From NCBI RefSeq assembly GCF_000276665.1, contig NW_004955433.1, positions 11,516,962-11,580,961 of the forward strand: 64,000 bases of DNA. The letters run 5' to 3'. Below are positions 37,298 to 47,962 of this stretch, one piece after another. The stretch comes from Chinchilla lanigera. Taxonomy: Eukaryota > Chordata > Mammalia > Rodentia > Chinchillidae. A model generated the notes under the pieces. The model saw only the letters and a list, made by a program, of their open reading frames with translations, searched no databases and was not told the DNA's origin. The translations under genes were made by a program, and so were the position numbers. Position 1 is the stretch's first letter. Each line of letters opens with the position of its first letter.

Positions 37298-37310
37298 CTT
37301 AATGAGTCTT
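37057..37310. repeat. (CTTT)n/(CTCTGT)n pyrimidine microsatellite
   Basis: About 250 bp of TTTC repeats with a central CTCTGTCTCTCT block, all pyrimidine on the FTO sense strand except the G positions; inserted in or expanded from L1 sequence. Confidence 0.96.
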
Positions 37311-38684
37311 GGCTTGAAATTCACTTTGTCAGCAAATAGAATAGCTACCCATGCTTTTTTCTGGGTTCTTGTCACATGGAGTATAGTTTTCCATCGTTTG
37401 ACTTTCAGTCTATGAATTTCTTTCTGAATTAAATGTGTTTCTTATATGCAGCATATTGTTAGAGCTTGCTTCTTGATTTATTTTGCCACTATGTGTCTTT
37501 TGATTGGTGAATTGAGATTATTAACATTGATTGTTATAGCTGATACATTTTGACTTATCCTTGTCACGTTATTTTCCTGTTGTTTACTGCCACCTTTTTC
37601 TCTCCCTCTGTTTAACTGTATTCCTTGCCTGGTGGATTCCTTCAATTAGTGGTCATGGACGTGTAGTCCTTGTTACCTCTTTCTGGAATATCCTTCAAAA
37701 CATTTTGAAGTGCTTTTTTGTGGTCATAAATTTCCTCAGATTTTTTTTGTCATGAAAGTATTTTATTTCTCCACCAGTTTTGATGGAGTTGTGGGATGTA
37801 TCAATTTAGATTGAAGACTGTTTTCCTTTAGAACTGGAAATACTTCAGTCCAAGCTTTCCTTGACTTGAGGGTTTGGGCTAAAAAGTCAGCTGTGATTCT
37901 GATGGGCTTTCCTTTATAGGTGATTTGTTTCTTTTCCTTAACAACTTTTAAGATTCTATTCTTGTGTTGAATTTCTGGAATCTTGACTATGGCATGCCTG
38001 GCTGTAAATTTTGTTTTGATTGTGACTAATTGGAGTTCTATATGCCTCACTTAGTGTATGTCAAATTTTTTTTCCCTCCCAGGGAAGTTTTCTGCCATCA
38101 TGTCTGTGAACAGGTTTTTGGTATCATTTGTGCTATTTCCTGCTGTTTTATTGACTCCAATCAATCTCAAGTTATTCTTCTTTGCTTTATCTAGCAGCTG
38201 CTGGATTGATTTCTCTTGGTCCCATGCTATTTTAAAGAAATCTTTCTTTTCATGATTGCTAACCACAAGCCTGTCTTCTACGTCTGAGTTCATGTCTTTG
38301 CATTGGCTTATCCTGCTGCAGATACTTTCAGTGGAATTTTTTTATTCTGCTGGATATCTACTTGAATCTGCCTTATTGATTTCATTTCTTTCCTACACTG
38401 AGCATTCATGGCTTTCATAATTTTTTATGCTCTTCTATTTTTTTTTTAAATCTGTATCTGTTCTAGAGTCACTAAACATGGTTTTCGTTGTGGACACCAT
38501 CTCTTCAGGTTTTTGTGAAATTATTTCTGATTTGATTATTTTCTAGAGTCTCATTCTATTGATTTTTGTTACCACTTCAGAGAGGCCAGGTGGTGACTTT
38601 CAGGTTGTCCCACCTCTACCCACTGTGTTTGCCTTTGGTAAATTCGATGTCTGGGGCTGCATCTTGTTTAAGTGTGTTTTCATT

Positions 38685-38705
38685 TTCTTTTGTTTTCTTT
38701 TCTTT

Positions 38706-38737
<32 letters not shown>

Positions 38738-38895
38738 TTTTTCTTTCTTTCTCTCTTCCTTTCTTTTTCTCTCTCTCTCTTTTTCTTTTTCTATCTTTCT
38801 GTCTCCCTTTCTCCCTCCCTCCTTCTATCTTTTTTTTCTCTCTCTTTTTCCTTTCTTTGTCTCCTTCCTTCCTTCCTTCTTTCCTTCCTTCTTCC
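38685..38895. repeat. Pyrimidine-rich low-complexity tract
   Basis: TTTC, TCCC and TTCC units over about 210 bp near the 5' side of the antisense L1 ORF1. Apparent open frames here (Ser/Phe/Leu only) are artefacts of the repeat. Confidence 0.93.
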
Positions 38896-39446
38896 TAGAA
38901 TGATGCTTGTAAATTGCCTATGGTGGGTTGCTTTATTGCTAGTATTTATATCCCTTAGGTAATAACTACTTCTCTGAGGTATCTTACAGATATAACTTGA
39001 TTTTGGATTTTTAGTCTGTTGCAAGATCCTACCTCTTCCATTTGTTGTGGAGGAGAAGTTATTTCCTGCTTGTCCAACCCCTGGTTCTTTGACACTGTGC
39101 CACAGAATTTTCTATAACCCTTAGTCAGTCTCAGCCTTGCAATACCAAGAAGAGTAGCTGTTTAGAAAAATTACATAACATTTTGTCTGAAGTGGTCCCA
39201 TCAGGAATAACAGTACCATCAAACACAGCCCAGAAAATGAGAAATGGAGGTAGTTATTAATTAAAGCCCTAAACTGTATGAACTGGATTTGTGATTATAT
39301 AACAAAATCTGAAACAAAACACAAAGTTATATGCAGTATATAAGTCTTTACTGTGTCAATTTTCCGCTCAGCTGTTAAAATTTAAAAGGGGTTAGGGAGA
39401 AAATAGGGAAATAGAAGAAGAGGAAGAGATTGGAAGTAAGTCTGGG

Positions 39447-39809
39447 TGTCTTGGTTACTTTTCTCTCGTTGCTGGGACAATATATCTGATGCCCAAATTT
39501 AAGGAAGGAAAGGTTTATTTCGCTTACAGTTTGTGGAGGTTTCAGTCCATACTTGGCAGATTACAAGGCAGACTGGCACATGGCAGAGAGCTACAGCTCA
39601 GGGTTGCAGAACACAGCACAGCTAAGTAACAAGCCCACACCAGGGTGGAATGGGGGAGGAATGGCCTCAAGCACTCTCTTCCTCTCCCTTACATATGCAA
39701 ACTATCCACCCCAGGGCGGGTGCTGCTCTCACACCCTTAATCAAACTTTAAAAGCCTGCCCCGTTACCTCATGAGGCTTTGGGGGGACACACAGACATAA
39801 ACTATAACA
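39447..39809 (-). mobile_element. Solo MaLR-like LTR (363 bp)
   Basis: Starts TGTCTTGGTTACTTTTCTCT, includes GGAAAGGTTTATTTCGCTTA and ends AAACTATAACA. The TG...CA termini are flanked by short TGGG repeats on both sides, consistent with the 5-bp target duplication of LTR elements. No internal region. Confidence 0.65.
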
Positions 39810-40770
39810 TTGGGTGACACAGTGGGATCGCACTAACTTTGGGGAACTGGTGCAGAGTCTGGAGGGAAAGAGAGAAGGAAGAGATAAAACAAAGAACAGA
39901 ACATGACAAGAACCACAAAGAGGGTAGAAATCGTGTTCCTGCTCTTGTAACAATAAGATCAAACAGTGAAGTATAGAAAAAAAAAAACCAAAGAAACAAA
40001 AACCAAAAGAAAACCACCACTACCACAATAAACAAACAAGAGGGAGGGAACTTTATATAAAGAAACTTTATATAAACAAAATATAAAGAAAAAAAAGTCT
40101 ATATCTAGTTTTGTGTCTGCTGTCACTGGTAGACAACATGTGATTACAGAATCCTGATCCATGCTGATCTACTCCTGCAAGCCAGCAGTAGCTTTTTGGT
40201 GGGGTAGTGGATAATCTGAGCACTTCTGAGCATGACCAGACTCATTCAGCCTGCAGCCATCAGTGCATCTTCCACAGGCCTGAGCCCAGCTGGGAGCTAG
40301 TTGTTCAATGGCTTCCAGCCAATCTGTCTCTTGTGTGGTATGACTGAGCCCTTAGTACTCACTGCCAGCTAGTACAGTCCTTCACTTCTGTTGTCCTCTG
40401 GACTGCTGCATCTCTCCGTAGAGGCCTCTGAGTTTGTCAGCATTCACTGTGTGTCTGCACTTTTGAACCACTCCTCTCACACAGTGAGTCTCATCTCAGG
40501 GAGAAATCACTGCCAGCTACCTCCTTCTTCTTCTTTGGAGTTTCTCTTCTCACTCTCGGTGTGGTCTTCAATTCATACTTGAGATCCTTCCTGGGCCCAG
40601 AGGTTGAACTTCCCTCTTCCTTGTCTTCCTCCTGTTGCTGTACTTCAGTGTCTGGATGGTAACTCGCAGAAAGGCTTTTTCTCTGCTGCTTACCAATCCA
40701 CTGTCTTGGTGCTCCTTCTATGCTGCACTTTTATGTCAAGCACTAATTTCATTATTAAAAATAATAAAAG

Positions 40771-41980
40771 AAGGCATTTAGATTGGGAGATTTCTCTCTT
40801 GTATTTTTTTTTTTTTGAGATAGTGACAAAATTAGCCAGTGATTATTTTCATTGTGATGGAATTTCCAAAAGCTTTGAACATTAGATTCAAATAGTAACA
40901 AATTTTTTTGAGAATTTTTGTTAATTCTGGAACATTAAAAAGAATTTCTTGATTAAATATAAGAAATGTCATGAAGATCAAGAATTTTAGAGTGCAACAT
41001 CCTTGTCTTAATTTTTTTCCTTATGCTTATTTTGGATAATTTGAAAATAATATAGATATAAAAAAGTAAATTAAAATGATATCCGAGTACACTGCCCAGA
41101 GATAATTACTCACAATTTTGGACTACATTTTCCCCAAGATTTTGTTTTTCTCTGTTTACATGTATACATTTCGTTTTACTTTTACAAAACCAGAATCCTC
41201 TTGTCTAATTATCTTGTTACTAATCTCAGGTCCAACTGTAGTTTTTTGCTTTTATTTTTCATAAAACAGCATAAATTGCTTGGGTTAAATATGTCTTATG
41301 TAGTCTAGCCTCTTTGTGTACTGAACTGCGCAGCAAGTTTGTGTGTGTGTGTATGTGTGTTAAGGTGCACACGTTGTTTTTGGTATTCTCTTCTGTCTTA
41401 TTCCCAGAGGGAATGTGTATTGAAAAATAGTTTTTAGAAATTATTGAACTTCCTTTAGTATTCTATACTAAGGACCATTCAAAGAAAACTGATGTTGTTA
41501 AGAACATGTGGAGAAATTTCTTAATCACTGCTGCTAATTAGGTGTATGAATTTACTGATGCCTCAGGGACTTGCTCAGAAAATACCAGTTAGTGATAAAA
41601 TTAGAGTTGCTGCTCATAGCTCCTGAATGTTCAGTCTCTGTTTACAGGATTGTATTGCTCTCTGTGTAAATAGAAAGTATGATATCACTGTTTTGTTTGC
41701 CAGCTGGGATAAAGGAAGTATAGAAATTATAAATCCTAATGGATCTCTGGCAGTCTCAATGACAGTCCATGGTAGTATGTCACATGTCTCTGATCTTTTC
41801 ATTTTTAAATTCTTGGTCACACATGTCAGATAGGCACTGTGAGAAGCAGGGCAATCCTAATACCCTTACTTAGTGCAGTCATTTTCCACATCCAGACTTC
41901 CCTACGTTATCTTTTCTTCTGAACATGGCTTCTAATTTCCTAAAGACCCTCTGTTTCTTGTGCTTACAGAAAGCAGAATA
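40771..41980. other. No recognised feature
   Basis: Intronic, AT-rich, with a short (GT)n near 41340. Confidence 0.4.
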
Positions 41981-41984
41981 AGCT

Positions 41985-42320
41985 CAATTATGCTTCAGTT
42001 ATAAACAACCCTTAAATATTAGTGGCTTTGTACACCAATATTTCTTACACATTTTGCATATCATTTGTGGACTGGCAGAAAGGTACTGCTCATAAAAGTA
42101 ATTCCAAGATCCAAGAACAGCTACCAGATGGTACTGTGCAAAAAGTAAAAGGTGTTCAGGTGGATCTTGGCCTGGCAGTGACAGCCATAATCTCTCATTG
42201 GACAGAAGCAATCACATGTTTCATCCAACATGAATGGCCCAGGAGCTGAAATTCTACAGTGGTCCCAAAAAGCTAGGTGGTAGGGGAAAAATCTGCAATT
42301 ATTTGGCAAACAGCTCTGAT
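41985..42320 (-). mobile_element. Possible MaLR (MLT1-type) LTR fragment
   Basis: AATATTAGTGGCTTTGTACA, TTCCAAGATCCAAGAACAGC and ATCTCTCATTGGACAGAAGC recall antisense MLT1-like LTRs. Strongly diverged. Confidence 0.35.
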
Positions 42321-42329
42321 GACTAGCAC

Positions 42330-43789
42330 ACATTCATAGCTAGAGATCCATTTATATTTCATTGAGATAACTAAAGTGCTTTCCAGTCACCAAAACAAAA
42401 CAAAGTGAAACAACAACAAAGCCACACCTAAACAAAACAAAACCAAAAGTCATGGAAGTTACTCATTTTCCAATTGTCAAATTTACCATCCTGCCTGAAT
42501 TTATATCTTTTTTTCCCCCTCTTTTCAGCCTGTTGTAATATAGGAAGTATCTCTCCTTCTAGCCAAATGTTTGGATCACATTTTTGTGTCTCATTTTTTG
42601 AACACATACAGTGGTATCCCACTAAATGTTTACCAACTGCCTGTCCATGGGGAAAAAAAGCAGCCTTGATTTTTAGTGATTTCTGATCTCTGTAGTCTGA
42701 ATACTGTCACCACAGCCAGTTTCAAGCTATCCCCATGGTATAACTGAATGAGTAGGTGGGAAGAAATGTGCACAGAAGGCTGTCAAGAGTGGATATGAAG
42801 GGAATTCTGCAAACTGCTTGTAGTCTTTTTTATGATACTACTCATATTAATCACATATGTGTATGCATATGTATTTTATGAAAGCTTGATTTCTTTCCTC
42901 TTAGATAAACACAAAACAACAATTTTATTATTTTCCTTTTCTCCAAATTCTAATGGCAAATCCCTGCATGCCTCATGTGGGAGCCTGGTACTCTAGATAC
43001 TTTTGAGCTTAGTCTTTCAGTTAGTCATCCTCTCTTCTGCATCATTGGCCTCTTCCTCTTGTATCATTTCATGACTGTACTGACAAGCTATATTGTACAC
43101 TAGTGTTTTCCACCATTAAGGGTGGACCCTTGACCTAGCATTCCTCTTTATCAATTTTTCTGTTTTTCTGTTCCCTATCATGACAAAACTACCCAGAGAC
43201 ATCTATACATGGCATTTCTACTTCTTCTTTTTCTTACCCAAATCTAACTTCTATCCCTAGTACCTAGCTGAAAGTGCCTTGGTCATTGTCATCAATGATT
43301 CCCATATTGTTGAATCTAATGGGTCATTTGTCCTCCTCTTGCGTGACCTCATCTCAGTAGATACAGTTGACTACTCCATTCTTGAAATAGTCTTCTCATG
43401 TGGCTTCTACTTTAATAAATTCTTTTGGTTTTCTACTTGTTCTTGTGCTGAACCTTTTTCTACAAGTCCGGAATTAATGTTGGTCCCTCATCTGTATTTT
43501 GACTGTTTTCCTTGGTGATTCATCCAACTGTAGGCCTTTATGAATCAGCTGTGTGCTGATGGTTTGCGCAGCAAGCTCCTGGCCCCACAGAGCTCCATCT
43601 GTGTATATCCAGTTGCCATTTGCTACTTCCACCTGAGATTTCACAGCTAGATAGCTTAATGGTGACAACTCCAAAGTAAAGCCCTTCATTCCTCCCTGTT
43701 CTTGTCCCTGCCATTTCTGTTTTGCCTTGGTCTTACTTATTTCAAAAAAAGTAATTCAGTTATTAAATCCACACATCTGGAAGTCATCC
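42330..43789. other. No recognised feature
   Basis: Intronic sequence with no supported gene or named repeat. Confidence 0.4.
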
Positions 43790-43802
43790 TTAACTTCTTT
43801 CT

Positions 43803-43946
43803 TTTTTGTTTTGTTTTTGTTTGTTTGTTTGAGACAGGGTCTCGCTATGTAATTCAGGCTGATCTTGAATTTACTGTGTAGCCCAGGTCTCATAACTTCT
43901 GCTTCCTGAGTGCTGGCATTGCAGGCATGAGCCACCACTGCCGGCT
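43803..43946 (-). mobile_element. B1-like SINE with 13-bp TSD
   Basis: GTTTGTTTGTTTGAGACAGG, GTCTCGCTATGTAATTCAGG, GAGTGCTGGCATTGCAGGCA and GAGCCACCACTGCCGGC. It is flanked by a perfect TTAACTTCTTTCT repeat (43790-43802, 43947-43959). Confidence 0.94.
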
Positions 43947-43959
43947 TTAACTTCTTTCT

Positions 43960-44543
43960 TTACCCCTCACATCTGAGCCATAACTACATCCCCTACCTAT
44001 AAAATATGTATTTTATCTGTGCTTCTACCTTAATCCAGACTCTCAACATTTTTATCCTGGATGGTTATAATAGCACCTAATAGGATTTTCTACATTTTTC
44101 CTTTGCCTCTTTCCAATCCATGCCTTTTATAACTAAAAGTGATTTTATAAAATATAAATCAAATTATTCTTCTCCCCTTGAAATGCCTCAGGTATACTTA
44201 GAGAATTCTTAATGTGACTTCTGAGGCTGTGTGTGTTCTGGCCTCAGCCTCTCTCTTATCCTCATCATGCCTTTGGCTCCTGTGCTTTAGTAAAACTGGC
44301 CTTCTTTTTGGCCTTAGAACTGTTCGGTCTCTTTCTTCCGTGCCTTCACAGTTCTGGTCTATCTTCTGTATCTTCCTGAAGCTTGTCGCATGGCTGGTTC
44401 TTTCTGTTTTGAAGATCTCACCTTAAATTCAATCTCTGAAGAGATTCCCTCCTCTCCTCATGGCAGGTTTCCCACTGGGTTGTTTCTATCCTAATATTTA
44501 TCACAATTTGGGATTGTTTTTCTTATTGTTTTATTGACTTGAC
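43960..44543. other. No recognised feature; possible old L2-like stretch
   Basis: The pyrimidine-rich + strand, with phrases such as CCTTCACAGTTCTGGTCTAT, vaguely recalls L2. Not strong enough to name. Confidence 0.3.
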
Positions 44544-44624
44544 TTGGTAGAAAGCTATGTGACAGCAAGAGATAGCTGTCTGCTGTCCATAAAAATTGAT
44601 CTTTTTGCTTTGGTTTTGTTTCAG

Positions 44625-45240
44625 TGGCAGCTGAAATACCCTAAGCTGATTCTCCGAGAAGCAGGCGGTGTGTCCGCGGAGCTCCATAAAGAGGTTCAGG
44701 AAGCCTTTCTCACACTGCGCAAGCATGGCTGCTTATTTCGGGACCTGGTGAGGATCCAAGGCAAAGATTTTCTCACTCCAGTGTCTCGCATCCTCATTGG
44801 GAATCCTGGCTGCACCTACAAGTACCTGAATACCAGGCTCTTTACAGTACCCTGGCCTGTTAAGGGTTCTAATGTAAGCTACACTGAGGCAGAGATTGCT
44901 GCTGCTTGTCAGACCTTCCTTAAGCTCAATGACTATCTGCAGATAGAGACCATCCAGGCTTTGGAAGAACTTGCTGTGAAAGAGAAGGCCAAAGAAGATG
45001 CCGTGCCAGTGTTTATGACCGAGTTCCCCAGAGTGGGGATGGGGTCATCCCATGATGAAGTGGACATGAAGAGCAGAGCAGCATATAATGTAACTTTGCT
45101 GAATTTCTTGGATCCTCAGAAGATGCCATATTTGAAAGAGGAGCCTTACTTTGGTATGGGGAAAATGGCGGTGAGCTGGCACCATGACGAAAACCTGGTG
45201 GACAGGTCAGCAGTGGCGGTGTACAATTATAGCTGTGAAG
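44625..45240 (+). CDS. FTO: FTO exon 3 (616 bp, phase 0/1): core of the dioxygenase domain
   Basis: Encodes 205 residues plus one base, from WQLKYPKL to SYSCEG-type sequence (here YNYSCE), about human residues 42-250. Recognisable landmarks, in human numbering, are Arg96 (PVSRIL) and Tyr106/Tyr108 (CTYKYLN), which bind substrate and the nucleobase. Also present are the FTO-specific L1 loop 213-224 ([12 protein letters not shown]), which blocks double-stranded substrates, Asn205 (YNVTLLN), which contacts 2-oxoglutarate, and the HxD iron ligands His231 and Asp233 followed by Glu234 (SWHHDEN). All are intact, so nothing suggests a pseudogene. The acceptor TTTTGTTTCAG is strong. The donor GAAG|gtacag at 45241 lacks the usual +5 G. 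Between EDAVPV and KSRAAYN the protein appears three to four residues shorter than human FTO as I recall it (SSHDEVD in place of a longer SSYNGQDEVD-like stretch). That stretch is an exposed variable loop. Confidence 0.98.
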
Positions 45241-45915
45241 GTACAGTCTGCTCAGGGAAAAGCAGCCATAATTATAGTATGATCAGAGTTGTTTAGACTC
45301 TTAAACAAAAGCAAAACACAAATATATATATGTATATATGTGCATGAATATGTGTGTATTTGTGTGTTGTGTGTACTTTTGAGGCCTTATGCGTCTACAG
45401 AATATACTTCCTTTTCATCTCGCTCTGCTATCTGGCTTATTGTTGCACTGCACTCCGAATTTTTTTGCATGTAAGCACTACTGTCATTTTGTCTTTCCCA
45501 TGCCCAGGAGAGCAGCATCTTGGATTCATACAGCCAACTGCCTTTCTGTAAAGCTCAGAGTCGTTGTACAGTTACTATAATTAACTTGCTGATCAAGGGC
45601 TGGGAAAACAGCAATCTGTCAAATCTTTCCAGGGTCTCACAGGTGCACATTTCTTGTCTTGCCAAAATATTTTATTATGGTTGACATCACTATCTTGATG
45701 GGCATGATTTGTCGAGTATGGACTTGTTCCCGGTTTCTTCTCGTATTTACCACTATCCTTCCTTACCAGAAGCAGTGGAGGTGACTTTTCTAAGCTGGCA
45801 TTCCTTTGTTTTCCCGAAGCTCCCTTGCTCCCTGCACAGTTCTGCAGTTTTAGATGGCATAGGGTTGCTGTGGCAAACTTGAGCTAGCTTTTTCTGAAAC
45901 CTGGTTGCCTTAGAG

Positions 45916-46068
45916 CAGAGATCGTAGGCCACTCTTTAGTGGCTTACGCAAGTTTTCCTTTTTCTGTTGTTTGGTTTCTGTGCATTTGCAGTCATGACGA
46001 ACCTTTTAGAGGTTTCAGTGTTGCAGACAGCCCTCTGCTGCCTGCATGCCGTAGGTTTGCCACCGCTG
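45916..46068. mobile_element. hAT-like mini-element, copy 2
   Basis: The 80 bp at 45989-46068, read on the complement, align with the 80-bp element at 8083-8162: CAGCGGTGGCAAACCTACGG at one end and CTCTAAAAGGTTCG then TCATGACTG at the other. That inner unit has no clear TSD. A wider element from CAGAGATCGTAGGCC at 45916 gives flanks CCTTAGAG and GTTTAGAG, which agree at 6 of 8 positions. Confidence 0.6.
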
Positions 46069-46389
46069 GTTTAGAGTCTCCATAGTTTCTCAGAATAGGA
46101 TTACACATAGGGTACCTGGAGATGTAAAGGCCAGCATGGCCAACATTTTCTTCTTTGACTATTTGACAGAGGAACATAAGATATAGTATTAACTCTTCTC
46201 ACTGTTTTATTTTTTCTCGCATTTTTATTGTTACTTTTAGTGTTTTTTTGTTTGTTTAGTAAAACGATTGTTCCAGAGAAGGGATTTTAGAGATAAAAAA
46301 AAAATCTCACAGTACTCTTAAAATTTCTTAGTCTCAAAAATTTCCCCAGGATAACTAGTATCCTTACCTTGTATTTTCAGTTCAGAACA

Positions 46390-46520
46390 AGGTACTAGTT
46401 TTTTTTTAAATTAAGTTTATTGGTATACATAATGATCGTATTCATAATGATCATTTTAGATATACATAATGATCATATTCATCATAGGGAATTGTACCCA
46501 TATGTGGTTTATTTTGATTC
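46390..46520. repeat. Short internally repeated AT-rich segment
   Basis: ATACATAATGATC and CATAATGATCATTTTAGA motifs recur three to four times. Possibly a fragment of an unnamed repeat. Confidence 0.4.
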
Positions 46521-47330
46521 TTCTTTTTTTTCCCAATCCCCTCTCCTTCCTTCAACCTTCTCATCCCTATTTACAAAGCTTTTTTCCATTTTACCCTTTT
46601 TAAAAAAATCTTTTCTTTTTCCTTTTCCCTTCCTTCAGAGCTTGGAAATTTCACCAGTATCCTTGGCCTCCTGAATAGTAACAGTGACCCAAGAAAATCC
46701 CTTGAAGGGATTCGGTGCTGTCCTAATGGAAAGAACTGAGATCCTCTGATCTTTAGTAAGGATTTGCCAGGGATTAAAGAACCATCACATCCAAGAACTC
46801 TGAAGGGAAGAAACAATTGAGTTTGTTACTTTCTTTCTTACAGAGGCAGCTTCCAGAAACTGTAGTAGTGGCATGTGATAGCACAAACTGCCACAAAGGT
46901 GTCTTTGTCCTCCCATTTCTTCTCAGTCTTGCAGTTTAATAGTTCTATTGTACTCCCTTCACATGCATGATCAAGTTGATTTGAGAATGCAGAGTATCTT
47001 TCTGAAAGGAATTAACATTTTTAAGCATAGTTTGTAGTTTATAAACTACTCTAGTTGAGAGTAGTTTATACTGATAAAATCCACAAATATAAATTATATC
47101 TAAATATAGGAATATTTATGCTTGCAGTTATCACCTTGAAGAGGGAACTACACAATTCAGACCTGTAGGAGCAGTATAATTGCTTTGTTTTCTTAACTCT
47201 CAAGATTCCCCCCAAAAAGCTCCTATTGTTTGAGCACCTACTGTATATGAGGCACTATTATAAGCATTTTACATGCTAACTCATTTTATTTTTTTCACAA
47301 CAACTGGATGACTGAAGTAGTAATTAAGAA

Positions 47331-47962
47331 CAGTGGTGCTCTGCATAGTGCTATTTTGGTCAAAGAGGTACTGCATATACTGTTGGTGGTGCAATAAGTT
47401 TATAATGGAGGTCAACATTTGCTGTTGCCTAGTGACCTTTTAATTTTGTAGAACTATGAATTACTCATGTGGTTTTGGTGATGCTGGTGTAAACAGGCCT
47501 CCGGTGCTTCCAGTTGTATAAAATAATAGCATGTTGGGGGCTGGGGATTTAGCTCAGCGGCAAAGCGCCTGCCTGGCAAGCGCAAGGTCGTGAGTTCGGT
47601 TCCCGGTACCGGAGAAAAACCAAAAAAAAAAAAAAAAATAATAGCATGTACAATGATATAATAATACTTGGTAGTGATCATATACTGGTTTATATGTTTA
47701 CTGTACCATACTTTTGTTATTTTACAGTATTCTCTTTATTTTAAAAGTTTTCTATAAAACACTGCTGTGTTAAGTAAAAAGTAGCATTATACATGTGATG
47801 TTTATCCTGTCTTTTGATTGCATCAAGAGGCTGTTTTGAGTGACTATCTTGTACCATCTAGGTTTGGGTAAGTACATTCTGGTATTTATACAATGAGAAA
47901 GCTGTCTCATAACACATTTCTCAGAACATATGCCTAGTGTTAAGTGATGCATGACTATACTA
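47331..47962 (+). mobile_element. Tigger-family non-autonomous DNA transposon
   Basis: The left end CAGTGGTGCTCTGCATAGTG, then TATTTTGGTCAAAGAGGTAC; the right end TTGTACCATCTAGGTTTGGG, ACACATTTCTCAGAACATAT and GTTAAGTGATGCATGACTAT. These match the known ends of a pogo/Tigger family. The internal transposase is absent. Confidence 0.75.
47535..47635 (+). mobile_element. Young ID SINE with intact tRNA-like body, tail and TSD
   Basis: GGGGGCTGGGGATTTAGCTC, AGCGGCAAAGCGCCTGCCTG, GCAAGCGCAAGGTCGTGAGT, TCGGTTCCCGGTACCGG, then an A-rich tail. A-box-like (TAGCTCAGCGG) and B-box-like (GGTTCGAATCC-like, here AGTTCGGTTCC) promoter segments are present. Perfect 14-bp TSD AAATAATAGCATGT (47521-47534, 47636-47649). 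It is the least diverged ID here. Confidence 0.96.

Larger units (their letters stand above)
33018..40770 (-). mobile_element. Long antisense L1, nearly full length, dead
   Basis: Read on the complement. Near 37.76-38.29 kb is ORF1, with an RRM-like part and a C-terminal part containing ITYKGKPIRITADF. Between about 35.9 and 37.7 kb is the endonuclease region. At 35.22-35.76 kb is the ORF2 reverse transcriptase, with [15 protein letters not shown] followed by FVDG where the catalytic FADD is expected. The 3' UTR and tail run to 33018. Stops and frameshifts occur throughout. The probable 5' UTR reaches about 40.77 kb, split by a solo LTR at 39447-39809; that upper limit is inferred. Other insertions are an ID and two pyrimidine microsatellites. 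Confidence 0.8.

Noticed and set aside
37052..37339. Ser/Phe/Leu-rich 95-codon frame
   Set aside because: Translation of a TTTC/CTCT microsatellite.
38559..38962. Overlapping Ser/Phe/Leu-rich frames
   Set aside because: Translation of a pyrimidine-rich tract in all three frames.
47535..47610. tRNA gene
   Set aside because: tRNA-like body with A and B box resemblance, but the poly(A), TSD and GC-box layout show it is an ID SINE.
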